Notes under the pieces: generated by a model
What the model was told of the DNA's origin: nothing
Seen by the model: only the letters and a program-made list of their open reading frames with translations
The model's database searches: none
Assembly (NCBI RefSeq): GCF_025905425.1
Contig: NZ_CP109603.1
Location: forward strand, 1,710,001 to 1,774,000
From: Pseudomonas putida
Lineage (GTDB): Bacteria; Pseudomonadota; Gammaproteobacteria; Pseudomonadales; Pseudomonadaceae
Length of the DNA: 64,000 bases
Reading direction: 5' to 3'
Part shown: piece by piece, positions 42,586-51,771 of the stretch
How positions within the stretch are numbered: the stretch's first letter is position 1
Layout of the letters: each line of letters begins with the position of its first letter
Position numbers and translations under genes: made by a program

Positions 42586-43164
42586 TCAGGCTTCGCGGTA
42601 GGTGCCTTTTTGTTTGGCGGCGTGAACCGCCAGTGCATCCATCAGCGCGGGCGCCAGGCAGTCGTAGGGTTCCAGGCCAAGCTCACGCAGACGTTCGCGA
42701 ATCGCTACCATCTGTGCCGCAGGCGTGCCGCTTTCGATCACCGAGGACACGAAAGCGGCGAATGCCGGTGCAGACCAGCCCGTTTGCGGGGACAGCTCGG
42801 TATGTACGAAGTCAAGGCCGTAGAAGGCGTGGCCGCTGTTCTCGATGCGGCCGAACAGGTGTGCACCACAGTCACGGCAGGCGTGGCGCTGGATCACTGC
42901 GTTGGGGTCAACCACCTGCAGTTTCTCGCCATGGGCCAGCACGCTGACCTTGTCGCGTGGCACCACTGCCACCACCGAGAAGGTCGCGCCTGCGGGCTTC
43001 CAGCATTTGGTGCAGCCACAGGCATGGTTGTGTAGCGTTTGTGCGTTGATGGCGACCTGGACCTTGTCGGTCGGGCACAGGCACTGCAGGGTGCCGCCGG
43101 TGAAACCAGGCTGCTCCGGCTGAATACCCTGGTCGATCGATGGATGCAACTTTACGTTGTTCAT
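42586..43164 (-). CDS. gfa: Glutathione-dependent formaldehyde-activating enzyme Gfa
   Basis: A 192-residue zinc protein of the Gfa/CENP-V fold. Its N-terminal half carries [25 protein letters not shown] and [16 protein letters not shown], the cysteine clusters that bind two zinc ions. [12 protein letters not shown] and the tail [12 protein letters not shown] are typical of S-(hydroxymethyl)glutathione synthase, which combines formaldehyde with glutathione ahead of the dehydrogenase. The AGGAGGG before ATG 43164 is strong. The next formaldehyde-pathway genes are not here, so this appears to be a stand-alone core gene at the edge of the island. Confidence 0.9.
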   Translation of the reverse strand: MNNVKLHPSIDQGIQPEQPGFTGGTLQCLCPTDKVQVAINAQTLHNHACGCTKCWKPAGATFSVVAVVPRDKVSVLAHGEKLQVVDPNAVIQRHACRDCGAHLFGRIENSGHAFYGLDFVHTELSPQTGWSAPAFAAFVSSVIESGTPAAQMVAIRERLRELGLEPYDCLAPALMDALAVHAAKQKGTYREA

Positions 43165-43412
43165 GGTGCTGGTCCCTCCTGGTTTTGCTGTGTTGGACGT
43201 GGGCTGGGGCCACGCCCGGCGCTCTCACCAAAAATGAATGACCGTGCGGATCGACTTTCCCTTTTGCATCTGGTGTGTTGCCAGTCTGGAGCGTGGGCGA
43301 AACCCTGTATATGGAATTGTCTGAATTTCCAGCAGGGAATTTTACCCGCCATTGATGTCAAACGCCCTCAAGCAACGCTGGCGTGCACGTCTTGCCCACA
43401 AGGAAACCCGTA

Positions 43413-44063
43413 ATGAAGACATCGATGGAACGACTGGAAAAGTGGTTGCAAGCCCACCTTCCCGAGGTGCGTGAAGATTTGGCGCCTGGCTGCTCGGAAG
43501 CCGCAATCACCGAGTTTGAACGTGAGGTCGGCAGGGCGCTTCCCGAAAGCCTCAAAGACCTTTACAGGCTGCATGATGGGCAAAAAGGTGCTGTGAACGC
43601 AGGGCCTTTTTACGGGCTCAACTTCTTGCCTCTGGCAGGCGCCAGGTCACATTGGGAATCGTGGAAAAGCATTGTCGATGAATGGTCGCCCGCAGAAATG
43701 ACTGAAGCGAGCGCGTTTTCCAGCTCGGCAACGCCAGGCGCTGTTCAGGCGCTGTATGCCAACCCGTACTGGATCCCGTTTGCGTACGACTACGGTGGCA
43801 ACCACTTAGGCGTGGATCTAGACCCTGGCGCGCGCGGGACCGTGGGGCAAGTCATCAACTTTGGCGGCGACGAAGAGGAAAAATTCGTTGTGGCCAGCTC
43901 GGTAGCGGCGTTTATGGAGTGGCTGGTCGATCAACTCGAAAGCGGTAATTTCGCGATCAGAGAAGAAGATGATGGTGGGCGAAGCCTGAATACGAAAGAG
44001 CCAGAAAAGTTTCATTTTCTTGACGCCGTTCCCACGCTGTTCGCTTCACAGCGTGAGGGGTGA
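43413..44063 (+). CDS. SMI1/KNR4 (SUKH) family protein
   Basis: A 216-residue SUKH-superfamily protein. It has the opening MERLEKWLQAHLPEVREDLAPG, then AITEFEREVGRALPESLKDLYRLHDGQ at about residues 28-54 (the core SMI1 signature), IPFAYDYGGNHLGVDLDPG at about 119-137, and a helix VAAFMEWLVDQLE. SUKH proteins are often immunity proteins for polymorphic toxins, but no toxin gene is adjacent. AAGGAAA precedes ATG 43413. It may be an orphan immunity gene left at the island edge. Confidence 0.88.
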   Translation: MKTSMERLEKWLQAHLPEVREDLAPGCSEAAITEFEREVGRALPESLKDLYRLHDGQKGAVNAGPFYGLNFLPLAGARSHWESWKSIVDEWSPAEMTEASAFSSSATPGAVQALYANPYWIPFAYDYGGNHLGVDLDPGARGTVGQVINFGGDEEEKFVVASSVAAFMEWLVDQLESGNFAIREEDDGGRSLNTKEPEKFHFLDAVPTLFASQREG

Positions 44064-44160
44064 GCTGGGCCAAGTGCATAGCGCCGCGCCCACAGCTAAA
44101 ACACTTATCTTGGGGTTAGTGTTGTACCTGTGGGTACGGGGTTACTCGCGAAGCGGCCGA

Positions 44161-44189
44161 CCCGGCGTTTGGGACGTCTAAACGCCGGG
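44161..44189. terminator. Strong hairpin after SUKH gene
   Basis: CCCGGCGTTT-(9)-AAACGCCGGG forms a perfect 10-bp stem 97 bp after the SUKH stop, preceded by a REP-like GGGGTTACTCGCGAAGCGGCCGAC. There is no T-run, so it may be a transcript-end stabiliser rather than an intrinsic terminator. Confidence 0.5.
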
Positions 44190-44293
44190 CAGCGATGTAC
44201 AGCAGGCTCTTAGGTTTTGTACGAAAAGTATGGTCATCCATCGTTGTGGGAGCGGGCTTGCCCCGCGATCTGCCGCAACGCGGCAGCAAAGCC

Positions 44294-44509
44294 CGCTTGT
44301 GTCTTGGAGAGGGAATAGAATCTGAAGTGAGAGCGGTGAATGGCAAGCTGATAGCCCGAGGTGCCCAGAGCACGTGTGGGAGCAAAAGCTGCCATCCACC
44401 GTTCCACTTTGGCGAGAGCCCGAACAGTTGGATGAGGGGCGTAATCTCGAATCACAAGCGTGGGCCAAGCCAAAGCGCTCTCACTCCTTGAGTTTAAGAG
44501 GGTTTGGCC
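44294..44509 (+). ncRNA. Candidate IS110 bridge-RNA region (left non-coding end)
   Basis: The 216-bp non-coding left end lies between the apparent IS boundary and the transposase start. IS110-group elements encode a structured bridge RNA here, with loops that pair to target and donor DNA. Inverted fragments are visible but I did not derive a fold. The call rests on position and family only. Confidence 0.4.
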
Positions 44510-45445
44510 ATGTCTTCCTCTGTCGGCATCGATGTTTCCAGTGCCACACTTGCTGTTCACATCCGCCCTGAGGGGGTGAACTTCAGTGTTTCCAATGACT
44601 TGAAGGGATTCCAACTGCTCGTCGAAAAGCTTGGCGGGTATGCAGTTTCAATGGTCTTGCTCGAAGCTACCGGTGGCTACGAGTGCAATGTCCTCAAAGC
44701 GCTGCAGGATGCCGATTTTCCGGTTTGCCGGATCAATCCCAGTCGTGCCCGGGACTTTGCCAAGTCGATGGGTAAACGCGCCAAGACCGATCCCATTGAC
44801 GCAGCTGTTTTGGCTCACCTGGCTGAAGTTATGCCCCCACGGCCTTGCCAGGTGATGACACCCGAGCGGGCCTTGCTGCGCGAACTGCTTATGCAGCGGG
44901 ATCGCTTCGTCCAACAGCGCGACGATGACAAGCGGCGCCTGAAGCAGGCGCGGGCTCCCAGTGTTTGTTTGCGGTTGGAACAACACATCGCCTATCTGAA
45001 GGGTGAAATTCGAGCGCTGGAACAAGAGATCGCACAGCAGGCAGCAGCTTTGCCTGATGACCGGGTTAAACAGCTCACTCAAGTCAAAGGAATTGGTCTG
45101 ATTACTGCCGGAAAGCTGATGGCCTTGCTGCCAGAGCTGGGCCAGGTGGATAAGAAGGAAATTGCCGCCTTGGTCGGTGTTGCGCCGTTCAATCAGGACA
45201 GCGGCAAGCAGTCGGGCAAGCGTTCAATCTGGGGGGGACGCTCACAAGTCAGGCGGGCGCTCTATATGGCCTGCTGGGTGGTGATACGGCACAACAAGGA
45301 CTTCTGCGAGCGCTACAAAGCACTGCGAGCCCAGGGGAAGTGCGCGAAAGTATCGGTGGTGGCGTGTATGCGAGTATTGATAGTGAGGCTAAATGCGATG
45401 CTCAAGACCGGAACGCCCTGGAAGGAGCAAATAGCTCATTCGTAG
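44510..45445 (+). CDS. IS110-family DEDD transposase/recombinase
   Basis: A 311-residue IS110 recombinase. The N-terminal RuvC-like DEDD domain has VGIDVSSATLAVHI (first Asp), LLEATGGYE (Glu) and RAKTDPIDAAVLAHLAEV (two Asp). A coiled-coil linker follows (about residues 150-185). The C-terminal Tnp2 domain has LTQVKGIGLITAGKLMALLPELG and APFNQDSGKQSGKRSIWGGRSQVRRALYMA, which carries the conserved serine region. AAGAGGG precedes ATG 44510. The length is in the family range and no frameshift is seen, so the element may be active. Confidence 0.93.
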   Translation: MSSSVGIDVSSATLAVHIRPEGVNFSVSNDLKGFQLLVEKLGGYAVSMVLLEATGGYECNVLKALQDADFPVCRINPSRARDFAKSMGKRAKTDPIDAAVLAHLAEVMPPRPCQVMTPERALLRELLMQRDRFVQQRDDDKRRLKQARAPSVCLRLEQHIAYLKGEIRALEQEIAQQAAALPDDRVKQLTQVKGIGLITAGKLMALLPELGQVDKKEIAALVGVAPFNQDSGKQSGKRSIWGGRSQVRRALYMACWVVIRHNKDFCERYKALRAQGKCAKVSVVACMRVLIVRLNAMLKTGTPWKEQIAHS

Positions 45446-45449
45446 GAGC

Positions 45450-45549
45450 AAGCCTTGCTGGCGATGCCCGGCACAGCCGGGCCTGGGGCGCTACGCGCCC
45501 CATCGCCGGCAAGGCCAGCTTCCACAAGAAGACAGTTGCTCCCACAAAA
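45450..45549. repeat. REP-like compound palindrome at right end of IS110
   Basis: The outer arms GCTGGCGATG and CATCGCCGGC enclose two hairpins, CCCGGC-ACA-GCCGGG (45467-45481) and GGGGCGC-TAC-GCGCCCC (45485-45501). The set resembles a second class of pseudomonad REP, different from the GCGGGCTTGCCCCGCG type. It sits between the transposase stop and the right terminal repeat of copy C. Confidence 0.8.
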
Positions 45550-45690
45550 CTTTTCGTACAGAGCCTAAGCCTGGTGTTGGTCACTACGTCCTTTTAGAGG
45601 TGCGGTCAACTGACCGCTATCAAAGCGTAGCTACGGATTCAGGGGTGGTAGGCGTGGATAAACCACGCCTGCAAAAAGTTGAGTAATGCC

Positions 45691-48600
45691 TTACGCGTAT
45701 TCACCGATCAGGGTGAGTACGTCGTCTATGAAACGCCCCTCTGTTGGGTCGGTGCCCTCGCGAAGGTAACCTGGCAGCCGCTGCTGGAACTCGCTGCGGT
45801 CGGCCGGTCTGAACTCCAAAAGAGCCTCAAGCATGGCGGGGCGCAGCAGGCGGCGGTTGTCCGGGGTGTCGGGGAGCGCTGGGCGGATGATCTGCTCATC
45901 CAGGTAGAGCAGTTTCTCGCGCAGGCTCGTGCCTCCTTCCTGAGTGATACTCTCAGCGTGCTGACTCTGCTCCTCGGCGACTTGCTGGATGATCTGTTCT
46001 TCGGCCTGTTCCAGTCCTGCTTCCATCGCCGGTTCTGTGCGCAGTGTGGCGAGCTCCTGAAGGATAGGTTCGAGCTGCAGTCGGGTATTGCGGAACCAAT
46101 CCACCGACCAGATGCGGCGGATGCGCCAGCCGAGCTGCTCCAGCACGCTCTGGCGCAGGCGGTCGCGGTCGCGGGCTGACTTGGCCGAGTGGTAGGCCGC
46201 ACCATCGCACTCAATGCCCATCAAGTAGCGTCCGGGCTGGCCTGGATCGCGAACAGCCAAATCAATGAAGAAGCCGGCGACACCGACTTGAGGTTCGCAC
46301 TGATAACCGTGGCGCTCTAGCTCCTTGATAACAGCGACTTCGAAGTCGCTGTCTGACGCTTTGCCCGTTTCACGGACATGCGGCATTTGGCCAGACTCTG
46401 CAAACTGCAGAAAGTCGCGCAGGGCAAGCACGCCACGACTGGATGTACCGGTAGCAACCACGTCGCTGGCGCTGAAGGACGCGAACACCTGCATACGCTT
46501 CTTGGAGCGGGTGAACAGTACGTTCAGGCGGCGCCAGCCATCTGTGCCATTAATGGGGCCAAAACGCTGCGGTACGCTGCCGCCGATCTCCATTGGGCCG
46601 TAGGTGGTGGAGATGTAGATGACGTCGCGTTCGTCGCCCTGGACGTTCTCGAGGTTTTTGATGAACAGCGGTTCATCGTTCTCTTTGCTACGGCCCAGGG
46701 CCTCCTGGAGCGCCGGATTTTGTTTGGCGAGTTGCTCCAGGGCGCGGTCGATCTGTTCGGCTTGTTTGACGTTCATGGCGACGACGCCGAGCGATTCTTC
46801 GGGCCGGTGCAGCATATGGTATTCGATTGCTTTGGCGACGATCTCGGCTTCTTCAATGTTGCGTTGTTCCACGAAGCGCCCGCGCGCTACCCGCACAAAC
46901 TTCACGCCAAATTCGTTCGATTCGCGGTGAGGTGACGGATAGACCACCAGGTTGCTGTCGTAGAACGCTTTATTGGAGAAGGCGATCAGGCTTTCGTGAC
47001 GCGAACGGTAGTGCCAGCGCAGGCGGCGCAACTTGAACAGTGGCATTGCCGCTTCGAGGATGCTTTCCGAGTCCTGAGCCAGAGAGGTTTCGTCGCTGTC
47101 CTCGTCGTCATCGCCACCTTGGCGGGAGAAGAAGCTTGTAGGTGGAAGCTGTTTGGGGTCGCCGACGACCACCAGCTGGCTGCCCCGGGAGATGGCGCCT
47201 AAAGCTTCTTCCGGCCGCATCTGCGAGGCTTCGTCCATGACGATGATGTCGAAGTGCACCTTGCCAGCGGGCAGGTACTGTGCAACAGCCATGGGCGACA
47301 TCATGAAGCAGGGTTTCAGCCCTTGTAGGGCCTCGGGGGCGCGCAGCATTAGTGAGCGAATAGATTCATGGCGAGTTTTCTTACCTGCCTCGTGTTTTAG
47401 TAAGGCGAGCTGGGTGCGATCTTTGACTTTGCCTGAGTTGTTGCCTTCCGGAACCCGGTGCACGTCGATCATTGCGGCCAACTGCTCGCGTTGAAGCTTG
47501 GTGAGCTGGTTGTCTATCTCTGCAAACCGAGCTCGGATGGCCTCCTGATCCTTTCCAGAGAACTGCCCCAACGCTGGATTGATTTCGAGTATCTGTTTGG
47601 CCCAACGATCCATCAGCCCCAGTAGGCAGGCTTCTGTGGTTCTATCTGCCGCTAAAGTTTGATTCTCGGCAGCAGCTATGACTGCTTCAAAGCCCAAGTC
47701 TGCAAGTCGCTTGCGTAGGCGGCGGTATTCGAGCCAGTGCTCTAGCATCTCATCGTTCTGCGCGGCCCATTGCATGCGTTGCTTGAGGGCTGTGAGGTCG
47801 TCCTGGTCAACACGCTTCCACCAATGCGCCGCCTCTACTTCAGCGCTGCTGATAAAGCCAGTCAAGGCATGCTCCCAGACTTCCAGCGCGCTAGCCAACT
47901 GCTGGCTCAGGGCGTTCCAGCTGCCAACCAGATGCTCGGCCTGTTTGGTGGTGCAGACCGAGAGCTGGGACACCAGCAGGTGCCGTATCGACACCGTCAT
48001 GAGCGGGCGGACGAACGATAGGGTGTGGCGCCAGGTGATCAGACGGCCACGTGCTTCGGTCAGATTGTCGAAGCGGGGTAGTTCTTCGCCATCCAGACAC
48101 GCGAGCAGCTCGGCATTGTTCTGCAGGGCTGCGGCACGTTCCTGCCAATTCTCTACCTCTTGCGCGAGCGCCAGTACTCGACCGGTGGTCGGTGCCTGTT
48201 CGTTAATGAGCGGTAGTAGCGCATTGAGTGCGGTACCTAGTTCCTTGATCAGCCGCCTGTATAAGCCGTTGGACGCCAGCAGGTCCTCTGACTTCAGCGG
48301 GTGACCATCCAGGGGCAGCGTACTTTCCAGCTGACTGCGATGGGACAGGACGTCCGAACAGTATTCTCTTAACGCGTCAGCATCACCACGCAGACGCTCA
48401 AGGACCTCAGCGCTTTCTTTTAGCAGGTACTCAGCAATCCAGACGTTGCCTCCGAAACCGCGCCCGCATTTGTCCCGCAGTTCGCGGTACCAGTTGCGCA
48501 GGGCAAGCAGATCAGCTGTTCGGGTATTGACCTCTTTGAAATGCTCGCCAAGCGCCTCTCGATAGCCTGAGTCGGTAGCGAGGCGATCATGGTTGCGTCT

Positions 48601-51429
48601 GTAAGCGATTCCATCCGGCAGCACTTGAAGGGCTGACTTCAGTTTGATGCCTGGCCGCACCATTGTAAGAATTTCTCTCTTGGCGGCGCGCCAGCCGCTC
48701 TTGAACCAGCGCAATAGCGAGTCATCCGAGAGCACTTGCTGAAGGTCTTCCAGGCGAGTGTGATCCGGGAGCCGCTCAAGCGAGAAAACGCTGGCGGACT
48801 TTTCTTCAAGCTGCTTGATGTTGGCCAAAAGCTCGCTGAGTTCAGGCAGAACCCGGTCCAGCGAAGCTTCTTCGAAGCGTTTGTGGCGCCACTCTGCCAG
48901 GGCAATGGGCATGTGCTGCATGAGCTCAAGCAACAGGCTCAGTTGCTCGATGCCCTGCTTGTCAGTCTTGAGGGGCGGGGTGGCTGGCGCGTTCGCGATG
49001 GTTTGAATCAGCAGTTGGGCTTTGGGGGCTTCGTCAATGAGCGCTTGGGCTTTCTGGATCAGTTCCAAGAGGTCGTCCAGTTTCAGGCTACCACTATCAT
49101 TGTGCTGCCGAATCTGTGCGCTGGAGTTCTTGATCGCTTCGAGGGCTTGAGCTGAGCCGATGACGCTGGGGTGCAACGCTTGGCTCAGGGAAATGTGTTG
49201 CTCCATCAACGCATCCATGCTTTCCAGCCAGGCATGAAGCGCCTCACAACTGGAGGCATCGAGTCGATTGATCAAGTCCCAGTCTTCATCACCTTTGGGC
49301 ATTGGCATTGCCGTCAATGCGCTTGCCAACTGCTGAATCGCTTTGGGTGAAAACGTGGCTGCTTCAGCTGCTTTAAGGTCGGTCGAGACCTTGGCTCGTA
49401 CTGCGGCGAGCTCATCGAGTGCGTCTATGGCGTGTTTCAGCTGGAGCAGGATATCGGAGCGTTCTACCCCGCTAAGGTGCGTTTTGGTGCAGCCAAACCA
49501 TGGATGCGTTTCAAGCTGGCCGCTCTGGCCGGCCTCCTCAGCAGTTTTGGTGTAGATGTGGGCAAAGTAACCCGCTTGCTCATGTACCTGATTCTGGTCC
49601 AGGCTGATAGCGTTAGAGGGGTGGAAGTCAGCAGGGCGGATGGACAAGCTCTCACGTAATCGCGTCGCTTGCATCAGGATCTGGTGAGCAGTCAGCCCAG
49701 TATTGGCATGCAGCCTATGCAGCTGACGGACGTGATCATTGAGCTGCTGTTTCAGGCGCTCGTAGTTGTTGATCAAATCGTTCAGCTGGCTGGGTTGGCG
49801 GTAACTGCCCCGGTTGCTGATTCGCTGTCCAATGCTCGCGGCCACTGCACTCTTCTGGCTTTTGTGACTGTGCAGTTCCAGGCAAAACTCGCCCAGCCCT
49901 GCGCGTGTGAGTCTGTTTTTAACAACCTCCAACGCAGCACGTTTTTCCGCTACGAAGAGCACTTTCTTGCCCTGCGCCATGGCGGCGGAAATGATGTTGG
50001 TAATGGTCTGCGATTTACCTGTACCCGGTGGCCCTTCAATCACCAGATCTTCGCCGCGCATGACATCGATCAATGCGCTGTGTTGTGAGCTGTCCGCGTC
50101 ATCGATCAGAGGGTAGTTCTGGTGCACATCTTGGAGTTCGTCGATGGCATGCTCGCTGCTGAACCCATTGGCAGAAGATTCGATTCGTTCACTCTCTGCC
50201 AATCCAATCAGCCGTTGCACCAGGCTACTTTGGAGTAACACCTGGTTTTTTCCAGGTTCGAGATCCAGATACATCATGAGCTTGCCGAACTCGAAAAGGC
50301 CGAGTGAGGCAAAGCGGTGCAGTTTCCAGTCAGGCTTTACTTCGAGAACAGTGTCCCGTACACGCGTGAAGTACTCCTCTGGCAGCAGGTCTTCAGTTAT
50401 ACGCGGCAGTGCAATGCCGAAGTCTCGGCGCAGCTTCTCTCTGAGCGAGAGATTGGTGAGGATATCTTCGCCGCTGTATAGAAGCTCGTAGTCAAAGGTC
50501 GCTGTTTTGGGGTTGAGCTTGCCTTTCTCCAGGCGGACGGGTAGGAGCATCAGAGGGGCAAGGCGTGCACTGTTCTTTCCGACGATTGATTCGTCCCACT
50601 CGAGAAATCCTAGTGCCAGGTAAAGGATGTTGGCGCCGGTTTCATCAAGCGACAGACGCGACTGTGCATGCAGGATCTGCAGCCGTGACTCCAGCTCAGT
50701 TGGGTAGTACAGGGTTTGAATGGCATCGTCAGCGTGTTTGTCGCTGGGCACCTCTGACCCTGTTGGCAACTCGTAGCTGGTTTTCATGCCAAGCATTTGC
50801 GCCCAGGTCTCTGCAGTGGGCGGTTTTTTGAGCTCACTGACACTGCCCGTTTGCTCGTCGTACTTAAGATAGCCTTGCTCGATCAACTGGCGTTCTGTGG
50901 GCTCGGGAACCGGCGCGAAACGCATCGACTGGTCAGTCGTCAGTGTTTCGAAGAGATGGTCCGGGAGCTCGTCAATAATTCTCGCGAAACGCTTGGAGCG
51001 AGCGTGCGAGAAATTCAGAAGCCGGTTTCTTGCACTGAGATCCAGTAGGCGGCTGCGTAGTTTTTCCAGGCTTTCCGGGCTGTCGCAGGTCGGCTCATCC
51101 AGGTCTTCCCAATTGGATTCTTCATCGTTGGATGTTTGTTGGGTGCCAGGTTGCCAGCTGCTGTCGAAACGGAACACTGATCCGCCCCGACCGCTGCCTT
51201 TTTGCAATTCGCCTCGTGCGATCAGTTCTTCCCGAATTGACCAATAGTCCTCGTCGGTAACGGCGAAGTCATGAAGCTCTGCTTTTTGTTCAAGCCGCTG
51301 CTTGAGGGTTTTGTTGCCTACTGTGGCGCCGTCCCCAGGTACCAGATCCAGTATCCAGTCCTGTACGAGCTCCCTTTCATTGACTGTCAAAGGCTTGTTG
51401 GCTGGAGATTGCGCCGTCATGTAATTCAT
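45691..51429 (-). CDS. DUF4011 helicase with C-terminal Vsr-like nuclease (Hhe-type antiphage protein)
   Basis: A 1912-residue protein. The N-terminal DUF4011 region (about residues 90-330) has LRSRLLDLSARNRLLNFSH. A superfamily-1 helicase follows, with Walker A EGPPGTGKSQTITN (about 466), Walker B DIIVMDEASQM (about 1396), VVGDPKQLPPTSFF, and YRSRHESLIAFSN, the SF1 motif region. The C-terminal REase (about 1690-1800) has GFFIDLAVRD, LMGIECDGAAYHSAKSARDRDRLR and GWRIRRIWSVDWF, the MTES_1575/Vsr-like fold. A DUF3320-like tail ends it. Proteins with this architecture have been reported as antiphage factors. The start is uncertain: ATG 51429 or 51420, neither with a strong Shine-Dalgarno. Confidence 0.88.
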   Translation of the reverse strand: MNYMTAQSPANKPLTVNERELVQDWILDLVPGDGATVGNKTLKQRLEQKAELHDFAVTDEDYWSIREELIARGELQKGSGRGGSVFRFDSSWQPGTQQTSNDEESNWEDLDEPTCDSPESLEKLRSRLLDLSARNRLLNFSHARSKRFARIIDELPDHLFETLTTDQSMRFAPVPEPTERQLIEQGYLKYDEQTGSVSELKKPPTAETWAQMLGMKTSYELPTGSEVPSDKHADDAIQTLYYPTELESRLQILHAQSRLSLDETGANILYLALGFLEWDESIVGKNSARLAPLMLLPVRLEKGKLNPKTATFDYELLYSGEDILTNLSLREKLRRDFGIALPRITEDLLPEEYFTRVRDTVLEVKPDWKLHRFASLGLFEFGKLMMYLDLEPGKNQVLLQSSLVQRLIGLAESERIESSANGFSSEHAIDELQDVHQNYPLIDDADSSQHSALIDVMRGEDLVIEGPPGTGKSQTITNIISAAMAQGKKVLFVAEKRAALEVVKNRLTRAGLGEFCLELHSHKSQKSAVAASIGQRISNRGSYRQPSQLNDLINNYERLKQQLNDHVRQLHRLHANTGLTAHQILMQATRLRESLSIRPADFHPSNAISLDQNQVHEQAGYFAHIYTKTAEEAGQSGQLETHPWFGCTKTHLSGVERSDILLQLKHAIDALDELAAVRAKVSTDLKAAEAATFSPKAIQQLASALTAMPMPKGDEDWDLINRLDASSCEALHAWLESMDALMEQHISLSQALHPSVIGSAQALEAIKNSSAQIRQHNDSGSLKLDDLLELIQKAQALIDEAPKAQLLIQTIANAPATPPLKTDKQGIEQLSLLLELMQHMPIALAEWRHKRFEEASLDRVLPELSELLANIKQLEEKSASVFSLERLPDHTRLEDLQQVLSDDSLLRWFKSGWRAAKREILTMVRPGIKLKSALQVLPDGIAYRRNHDRLATDSGYREALGEHFKEVNTRTADLLALRNWYRELRDKCGRGFGGNVWIAEYLLKESAEVLERLRGDADALREYCSDVLSHRSQLESTLPLDGHPLKSEDLLASNGLYRRLIKELGTALNALLPLINEQAPTTGRVLALAQEVENWQERAAALQNNAELLACLDGEELPRFDNLTEARGRLITWRHTLSFVRPLMTVSIRHLLVSQLSVCTTKQAEHLVGSWNALSQQLASALEVWEHALTGFISSAEVEAAHWWKRVDQDDLTALKQRMQWAAQNDEMLEHWLEYRRLRKRLADLGFEAVIAAAENQTLAADRTTEACLLGLMDRWAKQILEINPALGQFSGKDQEAIRARFAEIDNQLTKLQREQLAAMIDVHRVPEGNNSGKVKDRTQLALLKHEAGKKTRHESIRSLMLRAPEALQGLKPCFMMSPMAVAQYLPAGKVHFDIIVMDEASQMRPEEALGAISRGSQLVVVGDPKQLPPTSFFSRQGGDDDEDSDETSLAQDSESILEAAMPLFKLRRLRWHYRSRHESLIAFSNKAFYDSNLVVYPSPHRESNEFGVKFVRVARGRFVEQRNIEEAEIVAKAIEYHMLHRPEESLGVVAMNVKQAEQIDRALEQLAKQNPALQEALGRSKENDEPLFIKNLENVQGDERDVIYISTTYGPMEIGGSVPQRFGPINGTDGWRRLNVLFTRSKKRMQVFASFSASDVVATGTSSRGVLALRDFLQFAESGQMPHVRETGKASDSDFEVAVIKELERHGYQCEPQVGVAGFFIDLAVRDPGQPGRYLMGIECDGAAYHSAKSARDRDRLRQSVLEQLGWRIRRIWSVDWFRNTRLQLEPILQELATLRTEPAMEAGLEQAEEQIIQQVAEEQSQHAESITQEGGTSLREKLLYLDEQIIRPALPDTPDNRRLLRPAMLEALLEFRPADRSEFQQRLPGYLREGTDPTEGRFIDDVLTLIGEYA

Positions 51430-51771
51430 CCATCGGAAAGTGTAGAGGCAGATGCAGGCCGAGCTTGCTGAGTCATAACAACTGGGGTGGTTGACGCTTA
51501 GGAGGCGCCAAAGGCGCTGCTGCATGCGCTGAAGCCATCCCAGGTGACGTGTGGCAAAACGGTGACTGCTTTCGCGTCACAGTAGCGGGTGGGCTGGATG
51601 TGGTAAAGCTTGAGGGCGGCAGGCGGGGTTCAAAGGCCTTACTGAAGAGTCTTTTAGCCGGAACGACGCAACGGGTTCGGTCCTGTTTGCGTTTTGGGAC
51701 CCGTATTGGGCATAACTACACAGCCACAGTGTGCAACTTCATGTACATAACAATGGAAAGGAGGTGAATGT
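51430..51771. other. Divergent intergenic region upstream of helicase and small basic gene
   Basis: These 342 bases hold no convincing gene; an extension of the helicase frame to 51525 lacks support. Features include the 8-bp palindrome ATGTACAT at about 51741 and the very strong AAGGAGGTG at 51758-51766 serving the small gene at 51772. The helicase promoter should lie around 51430-51530. Confidence 0.5.

Larger units (their letters stand above)
44294..45450 (+). mobile_element. IS110-family insertion sequence
   Basis: The element has one DEDD transposase gene (44510-45445), preceded by about 215 bp of non-coding sequence. The left edge is placed where similarity to TIR/REP copy B ends (after GCAAAGCC). 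The right edge is approximate, just past the transposase stop, where a REP-like GGAGCAAGCCTTGCTGGCGATG begins. IS110 elements lack terminal inverted repeats, which fits the absence of any here. Insertion at REP sequences is known for P. putida IS110-type elements. Confidence 0.78.
44210..45568. repeat. TIR/REP element copy C, interrupted by IS110
   Basis: The terminal repeats are TTAGGTTTTGTACGAAAAG (44210-44228) and CTTTTCGTACAGAGCCTAA (45550-45568). From the left end the sequence follows the reverse complement of copy B (TGGTCATCC, a REP, CTGCCGCAACGCGGCAGCAAAGCC) up to about 44293, where homology stops and the IS110 element begins. Homology returns near CTCCCACAAAACTTTTCGTAC at the right end. 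Confidence 0.82.
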
